A DNA stretch of 35,675 nt from Stentor coeruleus (lineage: Eukaryota; Ciliophora; Heterotrichea; Heterotrichida; Stentoridae), in the NCBI GenBank assembly GCA_001970955.1, contig MPUH01000769.1, positions 1 to 35,675 on the forward strand. The letters are read 5' to 3'. Of the stretch, positions 19,563-28,885 are shown in pieces. Under the pieces are notes generated by a model. That model made no database searches. It was not told the origin of the DNA and worked only from the letters and a program-made list of their open reading frames with translations. A program made the translations under genes and the position numbers. Within the stretch, counting starts at the first letter, position 1. Each line of letters starts with the position of its first letter.

Positions 19563-22500
19563 TTAAACGAATGCTTTCTGGTTTACTAATCTTTCCTTAG
19601 CAAACCTAGGTGGTGTTAGATCTTCATCTTCAAGGAAGTGAATAGGAAAGTCTACTAGAAATCCTCTAATCTGATCTTGTTTTTTCTTATATTTGCTTGC
19701 TTTATAAGCTTTGACAGTGAAATCATTCATTGTTTTAACATTTTCTATCAAAGACTTCATAGTTTTTAGCTTGTCATCAGGGTAACAATCAAAAAATTTT
19801 CTGTATAAAATAGTGTTTTTGCTTGATACGCTTTTCCAATTTGTAATGAACTCATCGCTGATAGGGTCTATGACTGAAATTTTATCTTCATGTTTGTTGT
19901 TTCCTAAAAACTCATTGGAAATTCTTCTTCTTAACTCAGCTGCGAATTTACTACAAGAATAAGGCTTATTGTTCATAAAACTATCAATTTTCTCATTATC
20001 TCTGACTACTACAGCAATTTCTGAATCATGTCTTCCACATAAACTTCTATCATTTATGTTTGCACTGCCAATAATACAAACATCATCATCAACTATCATA
20101 AGTTTAGAATGAATATAAACCATTTCTGTCACAGGCCTGATATTGTCAAATAATTCATGAGTTCGAAGACCATGAAAACTAATATATTTCTCAGGTTCTA
20201 TTCCATTTGCCCTGAGCTGGGCAAAAATAGAATTTTCAGAACGGCAAATAGTCTGATACTCCCAATGTAATTGAAGTTTTAAAACATTAGAATCTTCTTC
20301 ATACGGTTCTCCTTTAAATGCTGGTAATAATGGCATCATGACTATAACATAAAATTTTTCATTTTCTGGATCTTTCTTAAAATCCTCATCAGCTTTAATA
20401 ATTCTATCAATTAAAGCTTGGGCTACTGTATTACAAACTGGAGGTCCAGCAGTAGATGATATAAAAAACTGGTTTTCTATATAAATAAAATGCTTAGAGT
20501 GCTCTATAAGGTATAGATAAGCTTGATGAATAGAAGCTTCAGGCTTTCTTAAACCATAAGACCATGTACTAGCACTTCTTACTAAATGGCAATTGCAAGT
20601 TCCTGAATTTTCCATTTTTCGCAATATAGGCTGGATTGTTTTTCTAAAATTGAATTTTTTCGCCATGTTAAAATTGTTTTCCTCAGGTGAATATTCGATA
20701 CTTTCACTTCTTATTGAAACTTCAGAAGTACTTTTTTTAATTTTATTTTTCAACATCAACCCTAAACCATTAAATATATTGATGTTAGATAATTCTGTAC
20801 TTCCTATTCTTTTAAGATTCTGATTCATTTTTTCTTGTAGGCTAAAAGCATGACTATTAGCAAGTTCTGTAGGAATATTTTTCTTATATTGAGGTAAGAA
20901 GATACTGTTAATGAGTTTTGTTTGAGAGCTTGAAGGTTGACTTTCTGAACTTTGGTCTAGCGAAGATGAAATATTAATCTTTGACTTATCTCTACCAAAT
21001 AGCTTATCGATACTAAATGGAATCCTTGAAGGAGAAGTCTCAGTGTATTTTTCCTCTTTAATTTTCTCTTTATTCTCTTCTTTAGTCTCTTCTTTAGCCT
21101 CTTCTTTAGCTTCTTCATTTGTTTCTGTAATTTGATCTCCAAAAAGTCCAGGATTTTCAGTATTAAATACAATTCCTGAATTCCTATTCTCACCTTTCCC
21201 TGCAAGAAGTTTCTTATCTTTCCTATAATCAACAATAACATCAGTCATTACATGATTCCAAAGTTCAATAAAATGCATACTCACATCTCTTGCTATATTT
21301 CCTTCTACACTTATACCAATATCATGCCATGGCATTCTAGGTTTTGCCCTAGCATCCATTTCTTTCAAAAGTGGGTCATCAGTTTCATAATCCTGCCAGT
21401 TAAGTGCATCATTAATTCGAGGATTGTTATAATCAACTCCATTCCAAATATGATCAGGTCCTGGGTCTCCAAGTCTATGTTCATGATTATCCCAACGTCC
21501 ATAGCACGAATCTAATCCTCCAAGAAAAGCGATTCTATCATCAATTACTATAATTTTTTCATGATGAGCCCAATTCAATGTTCCTCCCATAAAACCTACA
21601 GCAGGGTGTCTAACAACAATTATTTGGCCTTCAAGTGCTTCTTTTAAAATCTTTTCCATATATTCTGAATCATTAGCTAAAGCAAGTTTCGGCTCTCTAT
21701 ACATATGCACATAAATCCTCAAATTACGATTATAATTAGCAACTTCTTTTAAAACTTTAATAATTTGAGAATTCGGGTATTTTGTTGATGGTCGTTTAAG
21801 GTACATTTGAGGACAAAACCACCATCCAGTTATCATTATATGTTCTTTAGCTTCTAGTAAAGCATCGTGCAGATCTGAAAAGTACATTTCACCATCAACA
21901 TAAGCTTTTGCAACGTTGCCAGATGTTTGTGGAAATGATGAACAGTAATTATTTTTTTCTTTATGAATTTTAAACCAAACAGACCCTTTAAGAGATTTTT
22001 CAATTTCTGAAACCCATTCATTTTTTTTCAATATGCTTCCTGCGTGGAACTGAAACTTTCTTTTTGCAGTTTTGATGATAATTGCGTCAGGGTATCCTGT
22101 TTTTTCTTCTCCATGAATTATTTGAAATTTATCTCTAAACATCAGAACTTCATGAAAATGCACATCACTTCTTTTACTTAAATACCCAACAAAATCATGA
22201 GTAACAACAAGCCACCTTTTCTGTAATCTTCTGCAGTATTTGCATAAATACATACATTTATCATCATTTCCATGCCTCCCTCCACTTCGTTTATAGACAT
22301 ACCCTTCTTTCCTTTTTTTATCCATTTTGAATGTATTTTCACTGACTTCGATGAATTCTTTAAAGTGTTCAGTATTAGTCATTTCTTCGATATCAGAAAT
22401 TTTATGCAAAAATTCATTCATATTTTCTTCAGTCAAATTAATTCCTTTTTGGATTCTCAGGTTTTCTATGGTAAAAATAATTTCTTTAGATTCTTCTTGA

Positions 22501-22685
22501 GCTTGAGCAATCCTCTTGTTAAGATTTTTCTTAGCTAGCGCAGGAAGCTTTTTTGCATGCTTACCCATTCGGTACAGAAATTTATCTATTTCTTCTTGAA
22601 CTTTTATGAGCTTCCATTCCCATGGACTTTCAGAGCTAGGCAGGCCAGGTAAACTAGCCGTGAGCTTGTAAGTCTTTTCTTGCAT
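19563..22685 (-). CDS. PLD: Phospholipase D with PH domain
   Basis: 1040 residues from Met at 22685. Residues about 126-233 form a PH domain (KEGYVYKRSG...KRWLVVTHDFVGYL...KNEWVSEIEKSL). Two PLD domains follow with intact HKD motifs: HEKIIVID at 375-382 and HSKLMIVD at 859-866, each followed by the usual Gly/Asn/Ser stretch (GGLD, GSANINDRS). The enzyme hydrolyses phosphatidylcholine to phosphatidic acid and choline on membranes recruited through the PH domain. The two HKD motifs are separated by about 480 residues, including a long disordered loop with an acidic Lys/Glu repeat (524-550). The apparent longer frame upstream to 22772 uses GTG and runs through the N duplication, so it is rejected. 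Confidence 0.93.
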   Translation of the reverse strand: MQEKTYKLTASLPGLPSSESPWEWKLIKVQEEIDKFLYRMGKHAKKLPALAKKNLNKRIAQAQEESKEIIFTIENLRIQKGINLTEENMNEFLHKISDIEEMTNTEHFKEFIEVSENTFKMDKKRKEGYVYKRSGGRHGNDDKCMYLCKYCRRLQKRWLVVTHDFVGYLSKRSDVHFHEVLMFRDKFQIIHGEEKTGYPDAIIIKTAKRKFQFHAGSILKKNEWVSEIEKSLKGSVWFKIHKEKNNYCSSFPQTSGNVAKAYVDGEMYFSDLHDALLEAKEHIMITGWWFCPQMYLKRPSTKYPNSQIIKVLKEVANYNRNLRIYVHMYREPKLALANDSEYMEKILKEALEGQIIVVRHPAVGFMGGTLNWAHHEKIIVIDDRIAFLGGLDSCYGRWDNHEHRLGDPGPDHIWNGVDYNNPRINDALNWQDYETDDPLLKEMDARAKPRMPWHDIGISVEGNIARDVSMHFIELWNHVMTDVIVDYRKDKKLLAGKGENRNSGIVFNTENPGLFGDQITETNEEAKEEAKEETKEENKEKIKEEKYTETSPSRIPFSIDKLFGRDKSKINISSSLDQSSESQPSSSQTKLINSIFLPQYKKNIPTELANSHAFSLQEKMNQNLKRIGSTELSNINIFNGLGLMLKNKIKKSTSEVSIRSESIEYSPEENNFNMAKKFNFRKTIQPILRKMENSGTCNCHLVRSASTWSYGLRKPEASIHQAYLYLIEHSKHFIYIENQFFISSTAGPPVCNTVAQALIDRIIKADEDFKKDPENEKFYVIVMMPLLPAFKGEPYEEDSNVLKLQLHWEYQTICRSENSIFAQLRANGIEPEKYISFHGLRTHELFDNIRPVTEMVYIHSKLMIVDDDVCIIGSANINDRSLCGRHDSEIAVVVRDNEKIDSFMNNKPYSCSKFAAELRRRISNEFLGNNKHEDKISVIDPISDEFITNWKSVSSKNTILYRKFFDCYPDDKLKTMKSLIENVKTMNDFTVKAYKASKYKKKQDQIRGFLVDFPIHFLEDEDLTPPRFAKERLVNQKAFV
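21048..21116 (-). repeat. Glu/Lys-rich repeat in PLD loop
   Basis: On the minus strand it encodes repeated E-A-K-E-E / K-E-E-T/N-K units (residues ~524-546), built from a repeated GAAGA.GCTAAAG-like DNA unit. It lies in the variable loop between the two HKD domains. Confidence 0.75.
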
Positions 22686-22703
22686 TTGCAAATTATTTAT
22701 AGT

Positions 22704-22768
22704 CGACAATATGGAAAAGAATAGCAGCCTAATAGNCGACAATATGGAAAAGAATAGCAGCCTAATAG
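22704..22768. repeat. 32-bp direct duplication flanking N22736 (assembly scar)
   Basis: 22704-22735 and 22737-22768 are identical and separated by a single N. Confidence 0.85.
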
Positions 22769-23078
22769 CCACTAAGATAAATTAATGGGAAAATAATCTT
22801 GGAACAGAGAGGCAAATCTAAATACTTTTGGGAAAATATTGCAAGTTTTAAAAGTTTATAACTAATAAAATCCTATTGGCTTTTAAAAACTTCTATTGCA
22901 ATCAGGGTAAATGCAATTTTCANGCCACTAAGATAAATTAATGGGAAAATAATCTTGGAACAGAGAGGCAAATCTAAATACTTTTGGAAAAATATTGCAA
23001 GTTTTAAAAGTTTATAACTAATAAAATCTTATTGGCTTTCAAAAACTTCTATTGCAATCAGGGTAAATGCAATTTTCA
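22768..23078. repeat. 155-bp direct duplication flanking N22923, diverged
   Basis: 22768-22922 and 22924-23078 are the same sequence with three single-base differences (about 2%). This fits overlapping contigs from two alleles or haplotypes. Confidence 0.85.
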
Positions 23079-23104
23079 CCAAACAAGTAATAAACCTTAA
23101 ATTA

Positions 23105-23383
23105 CTAATCTTCAGTCTTTAAGACTTCATTATTTTGCCCTTCAGCTTCATTTTTCTCATTAGCATCTTCTTCAGTTGGGATCTTCTCTTCTTGATGCCC
23201 TTTGGCTTCTTTTTCAGCTAGTTTTCCATACCTGGACTGCAGAAGCTCACCAATATTGGCTAAATTTTGCGATAATTTTTGGATGAACTCATCTTGACTA
23301 TTTAGTTCTTGCTCGATTGGCCCTAGTTTCCCATCTATAACTTTATTCAACCCTTCTATGAACTTTTCGAAGTCAGTCTCCAT
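23105..23383 (-). CDS. Small acidic coiled-coil protein
   Basis: 92 residues beginning with ATG at 23383. The first 55 residues have heptad-like hydrophobic spacing (FIEGLNKVI, FIQKLSQNLANIGELLQ), a likely short coiled coil. The last 35 are Glu/Asn/Lys-rich and disordered. The size and layout recall small helical oligomerising proteins such as HSBP1, but the sequence does not match well enough to say so. Codon use is similar to its neighbours and the stop is TAG. Function is unknown. Confidence 0.6.
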   Translation of the reverse strand: METDFEKFIEGLNKVIDGKLGPIEQELNSQDEFIQKLSQNLANIGELLQSRYGKLAEKEAKGHQEEKIPTEEDANEKNEAEGQNNEVLKTED

Positions 23384-23945
23384 TTATTCTTTAAGCATTT
23401 TTATTTGCTAACTAAAGGATATAGTTTGCATTAAGATTATTGAATTTTAGGTGGGCATGGATGCGAAATAATAATTTGAAGAAAGTTGTAGATATTTACT
23501 GTTATAGTTTGATGTAGTTTATAATTTTTTAGGTAAATAGTTATTATGCTGTTGGGTGAATGAATAAATGGGATTTAGTTAAGAAAGTTAATGAGAAATT
23601 GATAGATTTGTATATAGATTTGGAATAAATTTTAATAGTTTTGATGTATGGGTTTAACTTGTGGAATATTTATTTAAATCTGATAATAATTAGACAAAAT
23701 TCTTGACTAATAATATTGCAATTTGATACAAAATAAGACACGAAATAAATTGTATTTATAAGTTGAATTTAAATAATTGCTAGATTTTGTAAATTATATT
23801 CTAATGAAAATTCTATTATCTATTTGATTCATTTAAACTTATATAAAAACAAATTTTATTATAGCTATTCTTTTCACCAAAGCTTAAGCCTACTAGAATA
23901 TTATTATTTAATTAAATATGAAAAATTAAACCACTTAATCTAATT
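23384..23945. other. Intergenic, nothing recognised
   Basis: 562 bp, AT-rich. No repeat, RNA gene or open frame stands out. Confidence 0.5.
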
Positions 23946-25769
23946 TTAGCTATTTTTAAGGGCATTATAAGCTTCTTCGATATTGATAATAAATTGTCCT
24001 TTATTCCATTTTCTCAGCAAAGACGCTTCTTCTTGATAAGTGAGTTTTACCGAGAGTTTCTCAATCGCTTCTAAAAACACTTTATAAGGAATGTTTTTAC
24101 CTAAAGAATCGTCTATATTCTTCAAAATACTAACTAAAAACTGTTGCTTATTCGTTCTACCAAAACTCATAATTTTCCTCAAAATCGCTGAATAACTTGC
24201 TTGAGGAAATTCACTTGGTCTATCTTCCATATACTTAAATGTATATTCATCACAATTCGCCAATAAAAACCTATGATTTTGCAAGCAAATTGTGTTCCCA
24301 ATCAAAAACTCAGTATGTTCATAATACTTTTGAGTATATGGATTTTTAAACTTACGTCTCTCTAAAAACTTCCCCCCAACTATTCCCGAATTTCTCTCTA
24401 CAATTTCAAATACTTTGATTGAATCATCACTTGGGTAGTAACAAAGAATAAATTTCCTCATTTCATCTTCATAGGTTGAACTAATAAGTTTACATTCAAA
24501 TCTAAGGACATGCTGATCATTATCAAATATTTTATACATGTCTGGTTTAGGAGCATTTGGCATCAATTTAAGGACATTTCCAATTGAATCCTCTTCTGTA
24601 CCATAGCCATTATGTGGGGGAATAGGATTTGATAATAGAAAGTTCCCACCTTTTTGGACTTGTAAGGATTTTTGTTCAATACCAAGATTTTCTCTATACC
24701 AATTCTTTGTAAAGTCATCACAATCATAAATCTGCAAATCTTTAGCATATATATGAACACTATTTCCAATAAGTAAATCCATGTAATTGTAATAATCTTC
24801 TTGTCTAAGAGATAAAGCTGGACAAGGGGTTAAAATAGGTTCTTTAGGAACCTTCATTCTTCTAAGCATCATTGGGAATGTTTCATTACCAGTATTAACT
24901 TGTCTTAGCTCTTGGATTTCAACTGTATCATCAGCTAAGTAATAATTCAACTTATAAAACTTGAGTCCTCCATCATATGATGTATCTTCCCATAGGACAT
25001 TATAAGAAAGAACTTTTCTATCATTGCTAATGAAACTTTTTAAATTCTTATTCGGATGTCCTCCACCAAGTTTAACTTCATTATACTCTTTTATTTCCAT
25101 CATATCTGGTGGGTTTTGTTTGAAATTTACCATAAGCCTTGTCTTATCAAAAGTTTCATTAGGATAGCTTTCTGGACCTTCAAGAGTTACTCCTTGATCA
25201 GCAAAAAAAGTCCTAGTAAATTCGTCGCAATCAATAATCCTAAACACTCTTCCGTACATTTCAATATTTCTTCTAACCCCGAAATCTTGCCATTGGAGGA
25301 ACCCTTCTTGTTTAGGGATTTTATGCTTTTTTATGAAGACTCCTTGAGGTATGCCACTATTTTCAACTCTAGGCTCAGTAACGTAGGTAGTTTCATCATC
25401 TAAATGATGCATGATTACACATTTACGGATTCTAAAATTTTCATTTGGGTTTTCATTTACGGCTTCTTGAAAGTAACCATAAAATCTGAGCACATGACGA
25501 TCATATTTAAGCCATACTGGAGGTATTCTTGGAATTGCATAGTTTTTCGGGGTAACAGGGCGGCCTTGGCTTGACCGGTCATCAAGGTTTCTCATTGAGG
25601 ATCTCATTAACTCTTCAACAACTTCTGGCCCAGAACCTTCTTGATAGAATTTAGTGCTTTCGGTCATATGGCCGTCTTTGACTGTGAACATTTGATGTCG
25701 GTGGTAGTTAACTTTTGTTGGATCTCTAAAATTGTACCCGGGCAGTTTTGGTAACTGGGTTGATTCCAT
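23946..25769 (-). CDS. RIB72: Rib72/EFHC-type axonemal ribbon protein, three DM10 domains
   Basis: 607 residues, close to the family's ~640. Three DM10 domains lie at about 89-191, 247-360 and 417-517. Each starts with an (H/K)VL.(F/Y) strand and ends in a D/N-C-D-E/D-F/Y-T motif (DCDEFT, DCDDFT, NCDEYT). A helical EF-hand-like tail occupies ~540-600. The N-terminal segment (LPGYNFRDPTK..YHRHQMF) matches the conserved leader of EFHC1/Rib72. These are microtubule inner proteins that line the A-tubule of ciliary doublets and stabilise the protofilament ribbon. No intron interrupts the frame. It is almost certainly a structural cilium protein in a cell covered with cilia. Confidence 0.95.
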   Translation of the reverse strand: MESTQLPKLPGYNFRDPTKVNYHRHQMFTVKDGHMTESTKFYQEGSGPEVVEELMRSSMRNLDDRSSQGRPVTPKNYAIPRIPPVWLKYDRHVLRFYGYFQEAVNENPNENFRIRKCVIMHHLDDETTYVTEPRVENSGIPQGVFIKKHKIPKQEGFLQWQDFGVRRNIEMYGRVFRIIDCDEFTRTFFADQGVTLEGPESYPNETFDKTRLMVNFKQNPPDMMEIKEYNEVKLGGGHPNKNLKSFISNDRKVLSYNVLWEDTSYDGGLKFYKLNYYLADDTVEIQELRQVNTGNETFPMMLRRMKVPKEPILTPCPALSLRQEDYYNYMDLLIGNSVHIYAKDLQIYDCDDFTKNWYRENLGIEQKSLQVQKGGNFLLSNPIPPHNGYGTEEDSIGNVLKLMPNAPKPDMYKIFDNDQHVLRFECKLISSTYEDEMRKFILCYYPSDDSIKVFEIVERNSGIVGGKFLERRKFKNPYTQKYYEHTEFLIGNTICLQNHRFLLANCDEYTFKYMEDRPSEFPQASYSAILRKIMSFGRTNKQQFLVSILKNIDDSLGKNIPYKVFLEAIEKLSVKLTYQEEASLLRKWNKGQFIINIEEAYNALKNS

Positions 25770-26182
25770 TTATATTGTAAAATGAAATCATTTTTTAAAG
25801 GTATAGTTTTTATGAGCTGATTTCGGACTTTTATTAGTGTGATTATTGATGAGTATTGCTGTGTTGTTTATAAATTATGTTTATTTTGGTTTTTATGAGT
25901 TAGTTTAGTTATATGGAGAGAGTGCATTTTTTTAATAATATAGTTGTATAAAGTATTTATTAATAAAGAAAGGTAAGTAAAAGTAATGAATTTATCTTAA
26001 GTGTATATGCTTAAATTCTTACGTATAATTTTAAAATCAAGGAGTAAAAGAACGTGAAGGAAAATAGATATTAAATTAATACTAGTTGATTATAGACTAA
26101 CCTAAAATATTATCTTAGAAATCGCCATATATTTTTGCATTTTCGTTATCATGTTTGGGAAAAAAAAATTATCCATAAAAAA
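25770..26182. other. Intergenic, divergent promoter region of two cytoskeletal genes
   Basis: 413 bp between the divergent starts of Rib72 and the GAR coiled-coil protein. Nothing specific is recognised. An in-frame stretch before the ATG at 26183 has no ATG and is untranslated. Confidence 0.5.
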
Positions 26183-28102
26183 ATGCCAGGAATTGAAGTG
26201 CAAATACTAAATCTTAAGCTTCCTTNAATTGAAGTGCAAATACTAAATCTTAAGCTTCCTTCAGTTAACGATTTTTCAAAAGTTCGCTGTGTATTTACAA
26301 TCGGCAGTAATAACCAATCAACTACTTATCCTTTCAAACCTCTAATCTTTGCTACAGTAGACAACTACAGTGTACTCAGTGTATCTATAGCTCAAGCTGA
26401 TAAAATTATTGGAGGTGTTGATATTCCTCTAACTTTAATTCAAACCAAGAAATCGTCAACTTTTAGGCTTTCTGACACTTATAATACACCAGACAGGAAA
26501 AAACAATCACCAAATCGGCTTAAAGGTGATCCTGCAGAAATTACAATAGCCCTTAAGTCTTTGATAACTCCTGAAGAAGCTAAGCTCACTGGAGGTGCAC
26601 TTCAAAAGAAGCTTGAAGAAGCAACTGAAATGCTGGATGAAAGTTATAAATCTCGAAGAGAACTACAACTGTCTATTGAAGAAACAACTCAACAGTTGTC
26701 AGATATGATAAAAAACCAAGACAATATTATCAAGCAATACCTAAATGAAAAGTTAGAATCATCAGGAAAAATCAAACATTTGGAAGAAGCCTTAGCATGT
26801 GAGAAGGGAAAAGCAATGGCTGTGCTATTGAAAAATCAAGAACTTGAAGCATTAATTGATAGTACTAAAACAACTGAAAGAGAGTATAAAATTGTAGAGA
26901 AATGGTATGAAGAGGTTAATAGTCAAACTGATGATTATAAGAAACAGCAAAATTCACTAATTGATAAAATGAATGCTTCAAATGCAGACTTTAAAGAACG
27001 GGCTGCAGAATATCAAGCTAAGATTGAAAGTCTTGTTAATGATAAACTTATTTTGATGAAAACAATAGAAGGGCTACAAAAAGAAAACCATAACTTAAAA
27101 AAAGAAAATGACCAGCTTTCAAGTGAGCTACTCAAAACAAAATCGAAACTAGCTGCGATGGAAGGTGAAGCAATTCACAACTTAGCTCAAAGATGTAAAG
27201 AAACAGAATTAACAGAGCGTTTAAGATCAACTGAATCCCTAGTTATTAGCCTAAAAGAAGAATTAGCTAGAGTATCAACAGCAAATAAAGAAAATTTAAA
27301 CAAGTTGATATCAGGTAAAAATCAAGTTCTAATCGATAACAAAGACCTTCAAAGCAAATTATCTCAAAACGATAAATCCTTAGCCCAAAAAGAAATTGAA
27401 CTTGAAAAACTCATCCAAGAAAACACTAAACTTCTAGCAAACATCGCTTGCATGGAACAGCATCTCTGTATAAAAGAAGACTCTAACCAAATAATGGATG
27501 ATATGGGAAAATCATTAAAATCACTAAGACAAGAGAATAAAGATCAAAAAACTGCAATCGAAGGACAAGAGCACACTTTGGTTTCTAATCAAAAAAAACT
27601 AGATGATCTTGAAAATGCTATGAGAGAAAAAGAAGAAGAAGTTGAAATTCTTATGAGCACAGTATTAGAACTCCAGAAAAACCGAGAAATTTATGTTCCT
27701 ATTCAAGGTGACCCAATAGATACAGCTTTAGCAGACTATATAAATACTCTAGATAACCCTTTAGCAGTGCCAATAACCCGTGAAGAAGAAGGAATATATA
27801 TATTTGGGACAAAAAGAATCTTTGTTAAACTTGAGCAAGGGAAGATTATCATACGTGTTGGTGGAGGATTTATGCAGATCAATGAATTTATTGATGTGTA
27901 TACTAGCAATGAAGTTGATAAATTTGCTAGAGAAAGGGCTGATAGAGCTCAAAGACTTCGTTTAAGCCTCATTGGTAAATTATCAGATGGATCTGAGCCT
28001 AAGTCTCCAGGTAAATACTCAGCTTGTTTTGGAGTCCAAAAAAGAACATCTTCAGCTTCACGAAGCATTATTAGTCCAGCTAATCATACAAGTTCCATTT
28101 AA
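26183..28102 (+). CDS. Coiled-coil protein with N-terminal C2-like and C-terminal GAS2-related domain
   Basis: The start is the ATG at 26183 (MPGIEVQILNLKLP). The next 35 bases are repeated around N26226, so the 36 extra bases (35 plus the N), although frame-neutral, are an assembly scar; the natural protein is about 627 residues. The first ~120 residues are beta-rich and C2-like (VEIQILNLKLPSV...VLSVSIAQADKIIGGVDIPL). A long coiled coil fills the centre (EEATEML to about the last 130 residues). Near the C-terminus a GAR/GAS2-like domain appears (IYIFGTKRIFVKLEQGKI, VGGGFMQINEFIDVYT), a fold that binds microtubules in GAS2 proteins. A role linking or tracking microtubules is likely. Only 34 bp separate its stop from the next gene's ATG. 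Confidence 0.75.
   Translation: MPGIEVQILNLKLPXIEVQILNLKLPSVNDFSKVRCVFTIGSNNQSTTYPFKPLIFATVDNYSVLSVSIAQADKIIGGVDIPLTLIQTKKSSTFRLSDTYNTPDRKKQSPNRLKGDPAEITIALKSLITPEEAKLTGGALQKKLEEATEMLDESYKSRRELQLSIEETTQQLSDMIKNQDNIIKQYLNEKLESSGKIKHLEEALACEKGKAMAVLLKNQELEALIDSTKTTEREYKIVEKWYEEVNSQTDDYKKQQNSLIDKMNASNADFKERAAEYQAKIESLVNDKLILMKTIEGLQKENHNLKKENDQLSSELLKTKSKLAAMEGEAIHNLAQRCKETELTERLRSTESLVISLKEELARVSTANKENLNKLISGKNQVLIDNKDLQSKLSQNDKSLAQKEIELEKLIQENTKLLANIACMEQHLCIKEDSNQIMDDMGKSLKSLRQENKDQKTAIEGQEHTLVSNQKKLDDLENAMREKEEEVEILMSTVLELQKNREIYVPIQGDPIDTALADYINTLDNPLAVPITREEEGIYIFGTKRIFVKLEQGKIIIRVGGGFMQINEFIDVYTSNEVDKFARERADRAQRLRLSLIGKLSDGSEPKSPGKYSACFGVQKRTSSASRSIISPANHTSSI
26191..26261 (+). repeat. 35-bp direct duplication flanking N26226 (assembly scar)
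   Basis: 26191-26225 and 26227-26261 are identical. With the N the insertion is 36 bases, so it stays in frame and duplicates IEVQILNLKLP in the predicted protein. Confidence 0.85.
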
Positions 28103-28136
28103 TCATTTATAAGAAATAATCTTTAGATATAAACAT

Positions 28137-28766
28137 ATGGCAGTCAATTTGAAACATATAACCAAAAATGATAGACAACAAGTATATCCACCTTCGCAGG
28201 ATACCTTCTTGCTTATAGACTCTGTTGTATCTGATTTAAGTTATATACAACAAATAGACCCTTGCTTTGTCATAGAAATTGGGGTTGGTTCAGGAGCTGT
28301 GCTCACTACACTCGCAATGAATCAAAGCTTTCAAAGTGTTTTTATTGGAGTAGATATCAACCCAAAAGCTACTTTACTAGCAAAGAGCACTTTAGAGCTG
28401 AATAATTGTAAAAACTATGATATAGTTAATGGTGATATCTTTAGGCAAAAAGGATTTTTCAACAAGATTGATGTAATTATTTGCAATCCTCCATATGTGA
28501 TTACTAGTAAAGAGGAATTTGAAGAATGTCAAAAACGCAAGGATATTAGCAGTAGCTTTGCTGGGGGAGAAGATGGTAGAGAATTTATAGATAAGCTTTT
28601 TGATTTTGCTTACAAAGCTCTTAGTGATAAAGGTGTGATGTATATGCTATTCGAAGAACATAATGGATCTTTTCCTGGAAAAGTACTCTCAGAACAGAGA
28701 GTTGGTTGCGAAGGACTTGCTGTAATCAGGATGGGAAAAGAGCAAATTAGAGAAGCTTTAGGGTAA
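28137..28766 (+). CDS. MTQ2: Mtq2/N6AMT1-type eRF1 glutamine methyltransferase
   Basis: 209 residues, near the usual ~214. The SAM-binding motif EIGVGSG is at 47-53, the acidic strand GVDINP at 71-76 and the catalytic NPPY at 117-120, with the family's early VYPPSQDTFLLID. This HemK2 class methylates the Gln of the GGQ loop in release factor eRF1 (with Trm112), tuning stop-codon termination. It lies 34 bp after the GAR gene on the same strand. The annotated TAA stop lies inside a string GTAATTAATTTTTAG that has 15-nt intron ends but lacks the A at position 10. Splicing it would add 37 unlike, AT-driven residues and overlap the neighbouring stop, so the shorter form is preferred. Confidence 0.9.
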   Translation: MAVNLKHITKNDRQQVYPPSQDTFLLIDSVVSDLSYIQQIDPCFVIEIGVGSGAVLTTLAMNQSFQSVFIGVDINPKATLLAKSTLELNNCKNYDIVNGDIFRQKGFFNKIDVIICNPPYVITSKEEFEECQKRKDISSSFAGGEDGREFIDKLFDFAYKALSDKGVMYMLFEEHNGSFPGKVLSEQRVGCEGLAVIRMGKEQIREALG

Positions 28767-28885
28767 TTAATTTTTAGGCTAAAATATTTCTTAATTTTAA
28801 GTGCTGAATTTAAAACTAGCTCTACATTAAATGCTAAACCTTTATCTCTTAAAAAAATTCTGTATTTAAAAATTTCAAAAATGAA

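Larger units (their letters stand above)
22686..23104. other. Intergenic with two unmerged contig joints
   Basis: 419 bp upstream of PLD, mostly made of two direct duplications around N at 22736 (32 bp each) and N at 22923 (155 bp each). No gene is seen. The true gap is probably about 230 bp. Confidence 0.7.

Noticed and set aside
22686-22772. Longer PLD N-terminus reading MAIRLLFFSILS twice
   Set aside because: It begins with GTG, crosses N22736 and translates the duplicated flank; the ATG at 22685 is the first real start.
26135-26182. Upstream extension of the GAR coiled-coil protein
   Set aside because: It starts with TTG and no ATG lies in frame before 26183; the residues look like translated leader.
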